Below, piece after piece: positions 63,757 to 64,000 of a stretch of 64,000 nt of DNA (its first letter is position 1; the number at the start of each line of letters is the position of its first letter). The notes under the pieces are model-generated. The model was not told the origin of the DNA and did no database searches. It was given only the letters and a program-made list of their open reading frames with translations. The stretch lies in contig NZ_JADCNH010000023.1 in NCBI RefSeq assembly GCF_018904615.1, positions 1 through 64,000 of the forward strand. Reading direction: 5' to 3'. The DNA is from Verticiella alkaliphila. GTDB taxonomy: Bacteria; Pseudomonadota; Gammaproteobacteria; Burkholderiales; Burkholderiaceae_B. A program made the translations under genes and the position numbers.

Positions 63757-64000
63757 ATGAAATTTCTCTCTTTGACGCTCGGCATTGCGCTGACATTAGC
63801 GGTGCCGGCCTTGACATCGATAGCTCATGCTCAGGAGCCCACCCGCTCCTGGGTGCAGCGAGCCAAGACAGCCGTCATGGCCGATCCCAATCGTCTTCGC
63901 TTCAAAGACGCCTTTCCCACCCCTCTTTATCGCAAGAGCTATTTCGGCGCCACTGTCACCGGCGCCACGATCGTCGGCGCCGGACTCTTCAGCTATGCGA
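63757..64000 (+). CDS. Secreted protein, 5' part, cut by the window end
   Basis: Open to the right edge. It starts MKFLSLTLGIALTLAVPALT with a cleavage site after SIAHA, then QEPTRSWVQRAKTAVMADPN, and begins a hydrophobic helix TGATIVGAGLF at the edge. It was found by reading past 63650; there is no strong ribosome-binding site. It is 106 bases from the stop of the preceding membrane protein and may form an operon with it. Function unknown. Confidence 0.65.
   Translation, partial: MKFLSLTLGIALTLAVPALTSIAHAQEPTRSWVQRAKTAVMADPNRLRFKDAFPTPLYRKSYFGATVTGATIVGAGLFSYA

Noticed and set aside
1-64000. CRISPR array, tRNA or rRNA genes, insertion sequences
   Set aside because: No regularly spaced repeats, no cloverleaf or rRNA motif and no transposase were recognised anywhere in the window.

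Overview
The window is GC-rich chromosomal DNA, almost certainly from a betaproteobacterium of the order Burkholderiales (Alcaligenaceae-like: Achromobacter, Bordetella, Pigmentiphaga or a relative). The pointers are a Bug-type solute receptor, a TctA/TctB tricarboxylate carrier pair, many LysR/AraC/MFS/SDR modules, a membrane PQQ dehydrogenase and generally high-GC third positions. The genus is inferred from gene content, not from a marker gene. No tRNA, rRNA, CRISPR array, IS element or phage gene was found inside the window.

Layout. Positions 1-550 hold a tandem array of strong sigma70-type promoters firing leftward out of the window, probably the promoter region of a ribosomal RNA (or other stable RNA) operon beyond the left edge. 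From 0.7 to 28 kb comes a series of small metabolic and transport modules, often a regulator divergent from its likely target: Zn alcohol dehydrogenase/AraC, an EamA exporter, TauE/SafE, PQQ dehydrogenase, LysR/SDR, an MCP chemoreceptor, a ParD-like antitoxin coupled to methionine aminopeptidase, an ABC-F ATPase, a class C beta-lactamase, a DKNYY-repeat protein that has replaced the 3' half of a DUF72 gene, MFS/LysR, SDR/AraC and MFS/HTH pairs. From 28 to 36 kb there is a two-component system convergent with tctBA (no tctC), then an iron-sulfur (6-4)-type photolyase. From 37.0 to 38.5 kb there is a sulfur/persulfide cluster (Cys-containing ArsR-type repressor, two YeeE/YedE half-transporters, a broken persulfide dioxygenase) running into an MscS channel; a potassium channel with a C-terminal zinc ribbon follows.

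From 41 to 49 kb a complete MFP-RND-OMF efflux operon lies divergent from an AdeRS-like two-component system. From 50 to 54 kb a tightly overlapping sulfatase-cupin-Bug operon is controlled by a divergent LysR gene. From 54 kb to the right edge the content is more accessory: hydrolases, an AraC regulator, a candidate PD-(D/E)XK nuclease with a small lower-GC neighbour, a WYL regulator remnant, a LuxR-type protein with a degenerate receiver domain, two copies of a near-identical palindromic repeat, a two-gene operon of unknown proteins, and an unrecognised membrane protein followed by a secreted protein cut by the right edge.

No single locus is clearly a new system. The best candidates for a closer look are the ParD-like/Map operon, the persulfide-sensing cluster with its decayed dioxygenase, the sulfatase-cupin-Bug operon and the accessory stretch at 56.6-63.7 kb.
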